A stretch of 64,000 bases of DNA from a bacterium (GTDB taxonomy: Bacteria; Zixibacteria; MSB-5A5; WJJR01), in NCBI GenBank assembly GCA_021813505.1, contig JAKAKI010000001.1:1-64000 (forward strand), given 5' to 3'. Position numbers and translations under genes: made by a program. The notes under the pieces were generated by a model. That model searched no databases, was not told the origin of the DNA, and saw nothing but the letters and a program-made list of their open reading frames with translations. Positions within the stretch are counted from its first letter, which is position 1. The number at the start of each line of letters is the position of its first letter. Below are positions 1 through 8,570 of the stretch, piece by piece.

Positions 1-176
1 TCCCGGTTCCCAGCGCCTCGTATCCGGTTTTTGTTCATCGGCCCACGGTTGCGTTCCACGCTTCCTCCAGACGAACGGTCACCCGTCCGCCCTTGCGTTT
101 CCCTTGTGTCGCTGTGACCTGCTTCACGGAGGACTTACACCTCCAAGTCAGTGCCCATGCCGGGCGCACATGCAAA
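1..176. other. Non-coding left edge of window
   Basis: No supportable gene is visible. Short reading frames here lack a ribosome binding site and recognisable protein features. The stretch may be the flank or relic of something lying outside the window. Confidence 0.3.
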
Positions 177-204
177 CCCCCGGCGCGATCAACTGCGCCG
201 GGGG
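177..204 (-). terminator. Hairpin terminator of the first cold-shock gene
   Basis: A 10-bp perfect G+C stem (CCCCCGGCGC with its complement) and an 8-nt loop lie 23 bp past the stop codon at 228. On the minus strand the stem is followed by TTT. This is the form of an intrinsic terminator with a short T tract. Confidence 0.6.
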
Positions 205-227
205 CCTCGTGATTGCCTGGAAGTCAG

Positions 228-431
228 TTACGACTTGCTGACGTTCTCTGCCTGGGGACCTTTGGGACCCTGGGTGACCTCGTACCGGACACGGTCGCCC
301 TCTTGCAAGGACTTGAATCCCTCACCGGCGATCGCGGTGTGATGGACAAACACATCCTTGCTGCCATCGGCCGGCGTGATGAAGCCAAACCCCTTGGCAT
401 CGTTGAACCACTTGACGGTACCTTCCGCCAT
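228..431 (-). CDS. CspA-family cold-shock protein (copy 1)
   Basis: A 67-residue single cold-shock domain, the normal length for CspA proteins, which are cytoplasmic single-stranded nucleic-acid chaperones. RNP1 is GFGFITP and RNP2 is DVFVHHTAI, both intact, with the N-terminal KWFND signature. The start is set by AAAGGA about 8 nt upstream, and by alignment with the second copy at 1930-2133, where sequence similarity runs through the same ATG. A longer in-frame extension upstream is leader sequence, not protein. The gene has its own promoter-like boxes (584-612), a 139-nt leader (432-570) and a terminator (177-204), so it is a monocistron. The leader suggests post-transcriptional, possibly temperature-dependent control, as for E. 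coli cspA; this is inferred. Confidence 0.95.
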   Translation of the reverse strand: MAEGTVKWFNDAKGFGFITPADGSKDVFVHHTAIAGEGFKSLQEGDRVRYEVTQGPKGPQAENVSKS

Positions 432-570
432 CTTACACTTCCTTTGTTCTCGGGAACGAGTCGGCGTCCCCATCCGTTGGCCCCGACGGCCGTTGAAACC
501 CGTCAAGCTCTTCCGTGAACGCCGTCGGTCGTTAGCCCTGCGGACAGTCTGAGAAAAGTCGAAGGTTTCG
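432..570 (-). promoter_or_regulatory. Conserved 139-nt cold-shock leader (copy 1)
   Basis: This leader aligns with 1791-1929 ahead of the second csp gene over its whole length, with equal length and roughly 80% identity by eye. Blocks such as GACTTTTCTCAGACTGTCCG and GCCGTCGGGGCCAACGG are identical. The conservation is of RNA, not of a shared reading frame, and ends at the ATG. It is probably a structured 5' UTR. Confidence 0.7.
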
Positions 571-583
571 TCTTCTGCACAGA

Positions 584-612
584 AGCATACGAAAAGGCGA
601 TCAGAAAGTCGA
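584..612 (-). promoter_or_regulatory. Promoter of csp copy 1
   Basis: On the minus strand, TCGACT (607-612) is 17 bp from TATGCT (584-589). The second csp gene has TCGACA and TATAGC at the same distance (13 nt) before the shared leader, which supports both calls. Confidence 0.55.
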
Positions 613-1129
613 GAACCGAATCGAAGGGGGGGACCGCAGGGGGACACCGTTGCCTTGGCCTCCGAAGGTGCCCCTCCCGCATTGACGGTAACGACTTAGG
701 GTCTACGGCCTGGATTTTCGGGGGATTGAACACTCGCCTGTCGGCTCACGAGGGAGTGGTAATCGACTAAATGACATCAAAGCGGCCGGCATAAGGACCA
801 TCATCAATGTTTGCAGGATAGGGACAATTGCCGCTTCGAACGGCACACGCTTCAGGTTCGTGACCTGCCAGGTCGCAGTTGCGCCGCGACCCGGTGTTAA
901 GTCTTCATCAAGCAAAGCACAGATTTGAGCGTCCGAGGACGGGGAGAGCCTCCGCGAAAAGAGATGATAGAATCCGGAACACGTGGTGAAGATCGAAGTC
1001 CTGCAAAACCTGAACGGCGGTTGGGTTCGCCGCACAAAATGATTCTGCTGATTTCGGAAACCATCCGTATAATCTCCTGATTCTGCAGATCACAATCGAT
1101 TTGCGCATAGACTTCACAGGAGACACAAG
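613..1129. other. Intergenic space without a recognisable gene
   Basis: The region lies between the divergent csp and dinB-like genes. Reading frames of 76-211 codons on the minus strand lack ribosome binding sites and recognisable protein features; the longest runs antisense through the DinB gene. Nothing else is identified. Confidence 0.4.
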
Positions 1130-1630
1130 ATGAATCCAAATCCCAAACAGCAGTTTCTGGATGCCTATGGCAAAGAGCACGCGACCACGATGCGCGTGCT
1201 TCGTGCGTTCCCTACAAACAAACGCAACCTGCAGCCCCATCCCAAGTGCAAGAGCGCGGCGGAACTGGCGTGGATGTTCGTGATGGAGCAGGGTATGGCC
1301 GAGAAGGCGCTTACGACAGGTTTCGATTGGACCAAGCCGCCGTCCATGCCTCCTGCGCCCGATTCCATGGAAGCGATTATCGGCGCACTCGATGATGGAT
1401 ACAGCCGAATCGTCGGCCTGGTCCAGACGCAGAGCGAGACGCAACTCACCGAAACCGTCAAGTTCCCGGTCGCTCCCAAGACACTCGGCGATGTCCCCAG
1501 ACTCCAGCTTCTCTGGTTCATGCTTTGCGATCAGATTCACCATCGTGGGCAGTTCTCGATCTACTTGCGAATGGCGGACGGCAAGGTCCCATCGATTTAC
1601 GGTCCCTCTGCTGATGAACCGTGGATGTAA
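1130..1630 (+). CDS. DinB/YfiT-like four-helix bundle protein
   Basis: The 166-residue protein fits the DinB superfamily (about 150-170 residues), metal-binding four-helix bundles that include thiol transferases and DNA-damage-induced proteins. His17 (KEHATTM) and the C-terminal motif DQIHHRGQFSIYLR (His137/138) are the usual first and last metal ligands. The middle motif usually reads like ELAWHL; here it is ELAWMF, so the central His appears to be missing and metal binding may be altered. The start follows AGGAG with good spacing. It stands alone between the two csp genes. Substrate and role are unknown. Confidence 0.8.
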   Translation: MNPNPKQQFLDAYGKEHATTMRVLRAFPTNKRNLQPHPKCKSAAELAWMFVMEQGMAEKALTTGFDWTKPPSMPPAPDSMEAIIGALDDGYSRIVGLVQTQSETQLTETVKFPVAPKTLGDVPRLQLLWFMLCDQIHHRGQFSIYLRMADGKVPSIYGPSADEPWM

Positions 1631-1747
1631 ATCGGCTGACCACCACCGGTAGCGGTCAAACTCAGGTTTCCGATGCGATTCGAGCGAGAAGCCGGGTGGA
1701 GCAACGTCCGCCCGGTTTTCTTCAATCGCGAGGCAGCGAACTTAGCA

Positions 1748-1777
1748 TCGACATTCTGAGAGGACACGACGTATAGC
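1748..1777 (+). promoter_or_regulatory. Promoter of csp copy 2
   Basis: TCGACA (1748-1753), an 18-bp spacer and TATAGC (1772-1777). It matches the promoter of csp copy 1 in box sequence and in its 13-nt distance to the conserved leader. Confidence 0.55.
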
Positions 1778-1790
1778 TCCCTGTAAGTAA

Positions 1791-1929
1791 CGAAACCTCC
1801 GACTTTTCTCAGACTGTCCGCAAGGCTTATCACCGACGGCGTACACTGAAGAGATTGACGGGTTTCACGGGCCGTCGGGGCCAACGGCGGGAACGCCGAT
1901 TCGTTTCCGAGTAGCAAAGGATGTGTAAG
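1791..1929 (+). promoter_or_regulatory. Conserved 139-nt cold-shock leader (copy 2)
   Basis: Counterpart of 432-570, beginning CGAAACCTCC and ending with AAAGGATGTGTAAG just before the start codon. Equal length and high identity across a duplicated locus suggest a functional RNA leader. Confidence 0.7.
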
Positions 1930-2133
1930 ATGGCGGATGGTACCGTCAAGTGGTTCAACGATTCCAAGGGGTACGGATTCATCACCCCGGAAGACAACAG
2001 CAAGGACGTGTTCGTACATCATGGCGCGATCCAATCCGAGGGATTCCGCAGCTTGCAGGAGGGTGATCGCGTGAAGTACGATGTCACCCAAGGCCCCAAG
2101 GGTCCGCAGGCAGCCAACGTGCTGAAAGTCTAA
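1930..2133 (+). CDS. CspA-family cold-shock protein (copy 2)
   Basis: A 67-residue cold-shock domain protein, about 80% identical by eye to the copy at 228-431. It has the KWFND, GYGFITP and DVFVHH motifs typical of RNA-chaperone Csp proteins. An upstream in-frame ATG at 1921 would add three residues, but it lies directly against the AAAGGA element. The ATG at 1930 has normal spacing and matches copy 1, so it is preferred. Promoter, leader and terminator (2155-2190) define a monocistronic unit. The two copies sit on opposite strands about 1.5 kb apart with the DinB gene between, so the duplication was not a simple direct tandem event. Confidence 0.95.
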   Translation: MADGTVKWFNDSKGYGFITPEDNSKDVFVHHGAIQSEGFRSLQEGDRVKYDVTQGPKGPQAANVLKV

Positions 2134-2154
2134 CCCAGAAAACTGGACAAGAAC

Positions 2155-2190
2155 AAGCCCCGTCGGGAGTCAATCCTGGCGGGGCTTTTC
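2155..2190 (+). terminator. Terminator of csp copy 2
   Basis: AAGCCCC at 2155-2161 pairs with GGGGCTT at 2181-2187, with further partial pairing inside, followed by TTC. It lies 21 bp past the csp stop codon and also ahead of the convergent RRM gene. Confidence 0.6.
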
Positions 2191-2225
2191 ATTTGCGAAA
2201 CGAGTAAGCCCGCAAGCTTCGGGAA

Positions 2226-2540
2226 CTAATTGGTCTTGCCCTGATTCCCCCGCCGCGTTCCCTTGGTGTGGTTGTAGATCTGGCCGGGAAGGCGCTTTGG
2301 GGGGATGCGGACTTCCATCACTTCCAGAATCTGACCCTTCAGCTTGTGGCCGTGAAGAGCGGCAGTGGCCTCCAATGCGGCGGATCTGGAGGGCATGAAC
2401 ACCAGGCCGCTTCCTCTGTCATTCCCAACAACGCTGTCGGGGAGAACTCTGGCGGATTCGACACGCCCGTGCGGAGCGAACAGCTTGCGCAAGTCCGCGT
2501 CCGTGATCTCAGGCGACAAGTTACCGATGTAGATCTTCAT
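2226..2540 (-). CDS. RRM-domain RNA-binding protein
   Basis: The 104-residue protein has one RNA-recognition motif in residues 1-80: RNP2 is IYIGNL at residues 3-8 and the RNP1 position reads GSGLVFM. A basic, polar tail follows (KGTRRGNQGKTN). Small bacterial RRM proteins of this type (Rbp family) bind single-stranded RNA and are often cold-inducible, which fits its place beside the csp genes. The canonical RNP1 aromatic residues are only partly kept (LVFM in place of FGFV). A strong GGAGGAA lies 8 nt before the ATG. It is convergent with csp copy 2. Confidence 0.88.
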   Translation of the reverse strand: MKIYIGNLSPEITDADLRKLFAPHGRVESARVLPDSVVGNDRGSGLVFMPSRSAALEATAALHGHKLKGQILEVMEVRIPPKRLPGQIYNHTKGTRRGNQGKTN

Positions 2541-2585
2541 TCCAGTTCCTCCAGGTTCGAAATAGGCGCTGCGGGCAGGGATGAA

Positions 2586-4181
2586 TCACACTGCCACTGA
2601 CTTTGCCTCCTGCGGGCCCGCATCCTCGGTCACCTGCGGCAGTGCCCGCAACTGAGATTCGATCGAATTCAGATACGCGTAGGGGTCGTGATGAAGCGCA
2701 CCCTCGGGCAAAGCGTTCCAGAATGGCCCCAACGCGTGACGGATTCGATCTGAATAGAATGATGGAAGTTCAGTTGAATCCTGCTCAAAGTAAGCACGGA
2801 AACCGGGTTCGTGGTTCAACCGATGGAGTACTTCGCGGAAGAACTTGATACGTCCCGCGCCTTCTGATGACATGGCCCGGACAACATTGAGCCATCCCGC
2901 GATTCCGACACCGTTGACGCGCAGGCGATTGGCGATCATGCCCGGCGAGCAGGCATGCCGCGTGAGGTCAATCATGCGGGTGTAGAAGTCGGTCCAGGCA
3001 TAGTTCTTCACCCGCACATTCATCGCGTGATTGTTGTTCAGCAGATGGAACGGGAAGGGCAGAAGACGGCCGGCGCGCTGGTACTCGAGGTTCGACGCCG
3101 CAGCCTGGCCAAACGCCGTCAAAAGTGAGAATGCGGGGAAGGCACCGGGAGTCATGGACAAGAACTTCTTGGTCAGCTCGAACGGCTCCGGCCCCTGATC
3201 ACCGTCCAGTCCCAGCACAAAATTGGTCTGCACATATGGCACGTGGCGAAGAATCATCGCCACCTGATCGGCGACCTTCCGGACCTTTTCCATGCCGACG
3301 GAATTCCCGGTCTTTGACTTTTCACCCATGCCGTACCAGGACTCGATTCCGGGCAGGAGCGCCTTGAACCCGTTCTTCTTCATCCGCACCACATGCGGCT
3401 CGGAGAGAACCGACAGCGTGCTCTCCGCGATAAAATCGATGCGGCCCTCCGGCACAGCTTCTTCAATTGTGTCCATCATCTCATTGAAACGCACACCGAA
3501 ATTGGGATCATGCCAGCCGACGTGGGGATGCCGATATTTCGTCAGCAGGAATTTCAGATCTTCCTTGATCGAGTCCGATTCGATCGGCTGGTACGGCACT
3601 GCGGCGTCGATGCAGAAGCTGCAGGTGTATGGGCACCCAAGACTGCCGAGCATGGGAATGATCTTGACGACCGGCGCCTTGCACAGCGTGGCCTCGACGA
3701 ATTTCCATCGTTCCCGGACACCCGGAATCGACGACGGCTGCCGCGCGGCCGAGAGTTGAACTCCGATCGGCCGATGGCGCGCACAGTCCTGCAGCACATT
3801 CTGAATCACCGTCTTGTCGGTGAACCCCAGAACATAATCGAAGTACTTCTGCGCGTCCTGCGGGTAACAGCGGGCGTGCGGGCCGCCGATTGCCGTGATC
3901 GCGCCCTGGGATTGAAACATTTTGCTGAGCGCGTAGGCCAGTTGTGCCGATTCGGTGAAGGAACCGATGAATAAGAGGTCCGGTTTTTGCGGCAATTCCT
4001 CCTGAAGATTCTCGAACCCGGTGTAACAAATGAGGGTGACCTCATGTCCCTCGGCTTCACACCAGCAGGCGATCACCTGGGGCATGATGCTGGCGAAATT
4101 CGCATTCATGACCCGCGACCAGAGACCCGGCCGGGCAGAGTGCGAGACGAGGTCGATAATGCCTATGCGGAGCTTACGCAT
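2586..4181 (-). CDS. B12-binding-domain radical SAM protein
   Basis: A 531-residue protein. The N-terminal ~150 residues form a Rossmann-like cobalamin-binding domain (LLFIGSFTESAQLAYALSKM, ITAIGGPHARCYP). The radical SAM core follows with C183-x3-C187-x2-C190 (CPYTCSFC) for the 4Fe-4S cluster and later the segment GIESWYGMGEK. The family includes B12-dependent methylases and cyclases; the substrate cannot be told. A frame extends 53 codons further upstream, but GGGG-rich sequence just before the ATG at 4181 and the family N-terminus (MRKLRIGIIDL) mark that start. It is not clearly co-transcribed with its neighbours. Confidence 0.88.
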   Translation of the reverse strand: MRKLRIGIIDLVSHSARPGLWSRVMNANFASIMPQVIACWCEAEGHEVTLICYTGFENLQEELPQKPDLLFIGSFTESAQLAYALSKMFQSQGAITAIGGPHARCYPQDAQKYFDYVLGFTDKTVIQNVLQDCARHRPIGVQLSAARQPSSIPGVRERWKFVEATLCKAPVVKIIPMLGSLGCPYTCSFCIDAAVPYQPIESDSIKEDLKFLLTKYRHPHVGWHDPNFGVRFNEMMDTIEEAVPEGRIDFIAESTLSVLSEPHVVRMKKNGFKALLPGIESWYGMGEKSKTGNSVGMEKVRKVADQVAMILRHVPYVQTNFVLGLDGDQGPEPFELTKKFLSMTPGAFPAFSLLTAFGQAAASNLEYQRAGRLLPFPFHLLNNNHAMNVRVKNYAWTDFYTRMIDLTRHACSPGMIANRLRVNGVGIAGWLNVVRAMSSEGAGRIKFFREVLHRLNHEPGFRAYFEQDSTELPSFYSDRIRHALGPFWNALPEGALHHDPYAYLNSIESQLRALPQVTEDAGPQEAKSVAV

Positions 4182-4442
4182 GCGTCCCCCCCTTGAACAG
4201 TACCGCGTTGAAGGCGCTCGGGTGCGGCGATATCGTCGTGTGCGCAAGCATATCGAGAGCCAAATCCGGCATAACCACACCCCGGGGCTGGATTGTTCGC
4301 TCCGTTCCAAACCAAGAACGGGGCCGTCCCCACACCTCAAGAGGATGAGTTACCACCCGATCTTGACCCAATTAATCTGAATTGGCCGTTAAGTCAATCG
4401 CTCAAACGATTGAATTGGCGAGTAGTCCTAAAGGATGAGTTT

Positions 4443-5132
4443 TTAGCCGTGCCTCTCGGAGGTCCGATCGGAAACGCGCTTTTTGGAACTGCCGCGTAGT
4501 GTGTAGCTGGCGAGCTCCAACCGCGTGTGGAGGGCGAGCTTCTCGAGGATGTTGTGGACGTGGCTTTTGACGGTATGGATGGCAATGTTGAACCTGGCCG
4601 CGATCTCCTTGTTGCTTTTTCCTTCCGCGATCAGGTCAACGACCTCCTGCTCGCGCCGGGTCATACGGGCCGCCTTGATGAGCCGATCCACCTTGCCGCT
4701 TTGGATCGCGTGGTCCACAATATGAGAGAACAAGGATCCCGTCAGCGGTGGCGGAAGCACCTTTGCCCCTTGGGCCACTGAACGAATCGTGTGCAGAAAA
4801 TCATCCAGACTCGCGTCCTTGAGAATGAACCCGGAGACGCCGGCCTTCACAAACTCGACAACATCAGCCTGTACGGGAATCAGGTCCATCACGACGATTT
4901 CCGTACGTGGGAACTCCGATCTAATCATCTCGACCACTCTTAGGCTGTTCTGACTCCGCAATCCCAAATCCAGAAGAACGACCTGTGGCTTCAGCTTCTT
5001 GGCCTTCTCGAAAGCGTCGCCATTGCCGGTCGTGGACACGGCCTTGATGTCCGGCTGCTCATTTAACATCGCGGTGATTCCCTCCCGCAGCAGCCGGTTG
5101 TCTTCAATCAATAGCACACGGATTTCTTGCAT
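4443..5132 (-). CDS. NarL/LuxR-type response regulator
   Basis: A 229-residue regulator. The receiver domain (1-120) has acidic residues in LLIEDN, phosphoacceptor Asp55 in VVLLDLG and the conserved Lys in GFILKDA. A C-terminal LuxR helix-turn-helix follows (MTRREQEVVDLIAEGKSNKEIA), ending in a basic tail. The start is the ATG with GGAGG 8 nt upstream; a 58-codon extension has no such site. No histidine kinase is adjacent, so it is an orphan regulator here. Confidence 0.92.
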   Translation of the reverse strand: MQEIRVLLIEDNRLLREGITAMLNEQPDIKAVSTTGNGDAFEKAKKLKPQVVLLDLGLRSQNSLRVVEMIRSEFPRTEIVVMDLIPVQADVVEFVKAGVSGFILKDASLDDFLHTIRSVAQGAKVLPPPLTGSLFSHIVDHAIQSGKVDRLIKAARMTRREQEVVDLIAEGKSNKEIAARFNIAIHTVKSHVHNILEKLALHTRLELASYTLRGSSKKRVSDRTSERHG

Positions 5133-5504
5133 TGGGATAACCTCCATCACCCACAGTCGCTTATGGTTCCAGCGGGCGAAATGCCGGTCATCAAAGCAAC
5201 CCCCACCGAGAATTGAATCTAAGAAAATGGGGCGGTTTCTTTCAACACCAACTTCGATTCGATGTAGCGCTTTTGCGGAGTCCTCGTTGGAAACCGGCGC
5301 CCACACGACTCAAGCAAGTCGTTTTCCCCGTGGCGGTTATTGGGATAGATTCCATGCCCGTAAGGTCGGTCGGACACGAATGGTTGAGCGGAATACTGAG
5401 GAGAAACAGGGCTGGAATGCCAAGTGCGTTACGTGCCCCCCCAGAATTTGAAGCAGCGGCCGACAGACGGTCTCATCCAACGATTTCAGGATGATTCGGC
5501 GTGC
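5133..5504. other. Intergenic space, nothing recognised
   Basis: About 370 bp between two minus-strand genes. Short open frames lack ribosome binding sites and domain features. The promoter of the LuxR-type regulator should lie here, but no convincing boxes were seen. Confidence 0.35.
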
Positions 5505-6236
5505 CTACAGCCCCCCAAACCCGATGCCGATTCGTCGCGGGTCTCGGGGGGCAGCTTCATCGAGAACCTGCTGGTCGATCACGTTGATGACACGCCAGCC
5601 CTCAGGACGGGATGCACCCCGGACGTACCAGATCCAGGGCCGGAAGTAGTCGGGGATCGACTGAACCTCCGTCGTTAGTCCCTGAGCGGCAAGACTGCGC
5701 CGGGTGTACTCTTCGGCGCGTACTTTGCCCGCCCATCGTATGATCACAACTGAGGCGAACAGGCCGAGTCCGATAAGCGCGGTGGATTGCAGAGTGCGCC
5801 GGCGCCAACGCCACGCGAGCAGCGCCGGCCAGAGGGCGAAGATGTAGACATCGAACATCGGCAGGATACCGGCCGACCAGTCGATTCGGACAAAGGGCTA
5901 CGCGGGGTTGTAGCGATAACAGGTCAGCAAGTCGAGCACCGAATGCGTGGCGATCACGGCAGCGAAGGCGATCCACAACCGCACGAGCTTCACTTGCGGC
6001 CGACCGCTGAAGCGCCGTGCGGCGAAGGCGAAGATGCCGGCCAAAAGCGGCAGCGCGTAGAGCGAGTGCATCACGCCGCGATGGGCCTCCCCGAGGGAGT
6101 GCACCATGAATCCCAGCCAGTCGGGTGCCAGGGTCGCCGCCACCCACCACACGGGTGCGCGGCGTGGACGTTCGTCCGGCGGAAGAATCGCGTTGCCGAC
6201 AAGAACCCCTGTGACTCCGTGGCTGATCCATTCCAT
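5505..6236 (-). pseudogene. YdjM-like membrane metal-hydrolase, interrupted by an in-frame TAG
   Basis: One continuous frame of 244 codons is broken by a single TAG at 5898-5900. The N-terminal part (MEWISHGVTGVLVGNAI...HRGVMHSL...ATHSVLDLLT) matches the YdjM/DUF457 family of inner-membrane metal-dependent hydrolases, including the HRGxxHS motif. After the TAG the same frame continues PFVRIDWSAGILPMFDVYIF and a transmembrane helix (TALIGLGLFASVVIIRW), so both halves belong to one protein. The stop could come from TGG or CAG by one change. It is most simply a nonsense-mutated gene or a base error; two separate genes are unlikely, since the second half lacks its own start signal. Confidence 0.7.
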
Positions 6237-6380
6237 CGGTGCCTCTCAACGGGAGTGCCAGCTTGCCGAATTCCCGCGATACGGCCAAGATAATCGCCCT
6301 CAGGTTGTGGTTCACTTATTGAGTATGATGATAGAGTGCAGGAGATGAAAGGCGCCGTTTGGTGCGGCCCAGGTTGCCGC

Positions 6381-6818
6381 TCACGGCCACCGAGGTGTAC
6401 GGTCGTTTGTCGCCGTCACCGCGTGAACTGACTGACGTTGCCCGATGAGCCATTTCACCGCCTCCTCGAAGGAGCGGAGCACGGCGATCTTCTTCTTGCT
6501 GGAGGGTTGCAGTCCCCGATACGTTTGATACATTCGGGCCAGGCCAAACGCGCCATAGCTGGGCGCGACGATCGCCAGCCGGCCAGTCATGGAGTTATCC
6601 AGCGCCGCGGAGCGTTCAGCGAGCTCGCCGACTTTCTTATGGGATTTATAATCGATGCTCTCAACCTCACTAATGTCGAAGATCTCATCGTAGCCGTGGA
6701 GCTCCGGCTTGGAAAGAACCTCGGTCTGGTAGCCGGAGATATCGTCGTACGTGAAGACGCCCCGCACTCTGGCGATGATCAAGCGGCGTTCGGTATCAAC
6801 TTCGATTGCCAGTGGCAT
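6381..6818 (-). CDS. STAS/SpoIIAA-like domain protein
   Basis: A 145-residue cytosolic protein of alternating strands and helices: MPLAIEVDTERRLIIARVRGVFTYDDI, then a central helix, a YDEIFDISEVESIDY strand-turn, and GRLAIVAPSYGAFGLARMY. The pattern resembles the SpoIIAA-like/STAS fold (UspA-unrelated STAS/SEC14 hypothetical proteins). It may be a regulatory or scaffold protein; no partner is identified. GGAGG lies 4 nt before the ATG at 6818. The upstream in-frame extension to 6920 lacks support. Confidence 0.6.
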   Translation of the reverse strand: MPLAIEVDTERRLIIARVRGVFTYDDISGYQTEVLSKPELHGYDEIFDISEVESIDYKSHKKVGELAERSAALDNSMTGRLAIVAPSYGAFGLARMYQTYRGLQPSSKKKIAVLRSFEEAVKWLIGQRQSVHAVTATNDRTPRWP

Positions 6819-7264
6819 CCCACCTCCACTCTGTTGGACCGCAATGGTTTGCGGCCACAGGCTTCCGTGCCCCAGAACCTCGGATTCAAGCCCACCTCCA
6901 TGGACTTGGTTGCCCGTCACTTACTTATCGGCATGAATTCCTGAACGGGTGAGGGATGGGAGGAACCGGAGTTTACCCATGGCCCGACGGAGCTACCCTA
7001 TTCGCACAATCGAGCGAATCAGGTTCCCGGCACAACTGAGTCTCACAGTAGCCAAGCCCGTATTGGACAATCCGGTATGTCATCCCGGCAAGGAGATTGC
7101 GGGCTCTCGTGGAAACTGAAGACGCCCAACCAGGTCGCTTGTCAACTTCGCTGCCCAAGACGCGGTGAGGGCTTGATTGGTCTCTCCTGATTCCTGAGGT
7201 TTCCTCACGGAATTCGGCATCAATCGAGAAGCTGCGACCACCTTGACTCAGGAGGGTTTGCGAC
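6819..7264. other. Intergenic space, nothing recognised
   Basis: No supportable gene, repeat or RNA was recognised in these ~450 bp. The only open frames are short and lack ribosome binding sites. Confidence 0.35.
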
Positions 7265-7529
7265 GTGGCTCACAAACGGTAAGCACAGTGTCCGGCACGG
7301 ACTGATACTTGTATTGGGCGGCCTCACGTTTTGGAGCGGCGGAGTCGAAGTGGCATCGGGCCAGACAGCGTCCGCGGTGACGGACACCAATCTGGTCATT
7401 ATCCCCACGCGGCAGGAGGATTCAATCCAGAGCGATCTGGACAAGGCCCGCAAGCTGAAGGCCGAATCTGATCGAGGCACACCGCCTCGAATCGGGCGCG
7501 ATCGGCCGACATCGGAATCCTGGAGTTGA
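7265..7529 (+). pseudogene. Small exported protein remnant with frameshift near 7280
   Basis: AGGAGGG at 7250-7256 is 8 nt from a GTG at 7265 that encodes MAHKR and then stops. Skipping one base at about 7280 joins it to a frame reading KHSVRHGLILVLGGLTFWSGG, which with the first residues forms a credible signal peptide, followed by a polar ~60-residue region ending at 7529. No family is recognised. It is either a decayed gene or a one-base sequence error. Confidence 0.35.
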
Positions 7530-7760
7530 ACCCGCCCCACCCGTGAGACTGTTCTGGTTAGGTATTATTCCACTACAGTTTCCCCCTGATAGTACTTCAT
7601 CTTGACTTTCCCTTTGGCTCTCCGTTATGAATACCATCGGAGTGTGATTTGCAGTCGACCTTGATGACACATTTGGGAACCGCTGATCCGGATCCGGCCG
7701 GCAAGTGCTGACTTGTGAGTGTGATCCGGATTCGCGGCGTAGTTCGAAGGGAGGTTCGCA

Positions 7761-8185
7761 ATGTGTGGGAACCGGGTTAGGCAGTGTGCTGCCCGAGGCT
7801 GGCTGGCCGCATTTCTGGTTCTGGCTTGTGGCCCTGTACGGGCCTCCACGGTGTTCCCTGTTCAGGACCGTTGTCTCGGGGCAGTGGAAGTCGGTGAAGA
7901 CGAAGAAATCGATCGGAATCTCGTACGGATTCGCTTTGGTCCCATCGTTGTGGGCGATCACGGTCTTGGCCGTGTACAGGCCTTCGGTGAGACCTGTGGC
8001 ATTCATGAGGACTGAGTACTGGATGTCCGCCCCTCCTGCCAGAGCTGTGAAGCTGCCAGTGCTCATGGTCAGCCATGAGCCGGTTGGCGGGCTTATGTGC
8101 TGTTCGCTGACCGTGCCGGACAGTGTGCAGTTGCCGAGATTCTTGATGTCAAAGTTGCCACGATGCCGGTATTCGGTAACCAGAT
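7761..8185. pseudogene. Rearranged surface-protein relic (signal peptide plus inverted fragment)
   Basis: On the plus strand GGGAGG (7750-7755) precedes an ATG at 7761 encoding MCGNRVRQCAARGWLAAFLV and a complete signal peptide to about residue 32 (7856). From 7856 to 8185 the plus frame loses sense, but the minus strand reads GNFDIKNLGNCTLSGTVSE, then a beta-rich stretch with NATGLTEGLYTAKTVIAHND and PYEIPIDFFVFTDFHCPE, typical of extracellular Ig-like/BACON-type repeats of large secreted proteins. The body seems to have been inverted relative to its signal peptide, or two relics lie tail to tail. Confidence 0.5.
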
Positions 8186-8506
8186 ACGCAAGTGCCCCTG
8201 GCCGCGGTCACCACGAATGTACTCCAACAGGTGTCCGGGGGAAGGACTCTGAACTCAGCGAATTACTGTAACAAACTCGCGTGCTCCGACACTTATGAGG
8301 CGGGCAAAAAGGCGACTCGATAAGGCGCTGCCCGCCCCATTCCTGCGCCAGGGAGCGTGGAGTCATGGATGTCACAGCCCCATGGAAAACGATGAACGAA
8401 GGCCACTGGAATGCGCGTCTCCTATCGATTTCCCCGAACGTCTCAAAATCAGGCGAGGTAATGGATCCGTCAAAGTAGGGCTTTGCGGAACCAGTCCAAG
8501 GGGAAC
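8186..8506. other. Intergenic space, nothing recognised
   Basis: No gene with a start signal or recognisable domain. The stretch may hold further decayed sequence of the neighbouring surface-protein relic. Confidence 0.3.
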
Positions 8507-8538
8507 AGCCCCGGAGGGTTTGCTCACCTTCCGGGGCT
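8507..8538. terminator. Hairpin downstream of the CHAT operon
   Basis: AGCCCCGGAGGG pairs with CCTTCCGGGGCT with one mismatch and an 8-nt loop. It lies just past the stop of the CHAT gene (8571, minus strand) and may terminate transcription from either side. The T tract is weak. Confidence 0.45.
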
Positions 8539-8570
8539 TCATGACTTTCTATAGATAGATGGTGCCGGAA

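Noticed and set aside
5898-5900. TAG read-through as selenocysteine or pyrrolysine
   Set aside because: Sec uses TGA, and no PYLIS element or pyrrolysine genes are visible; a nonsense mutation or base error is simpler.
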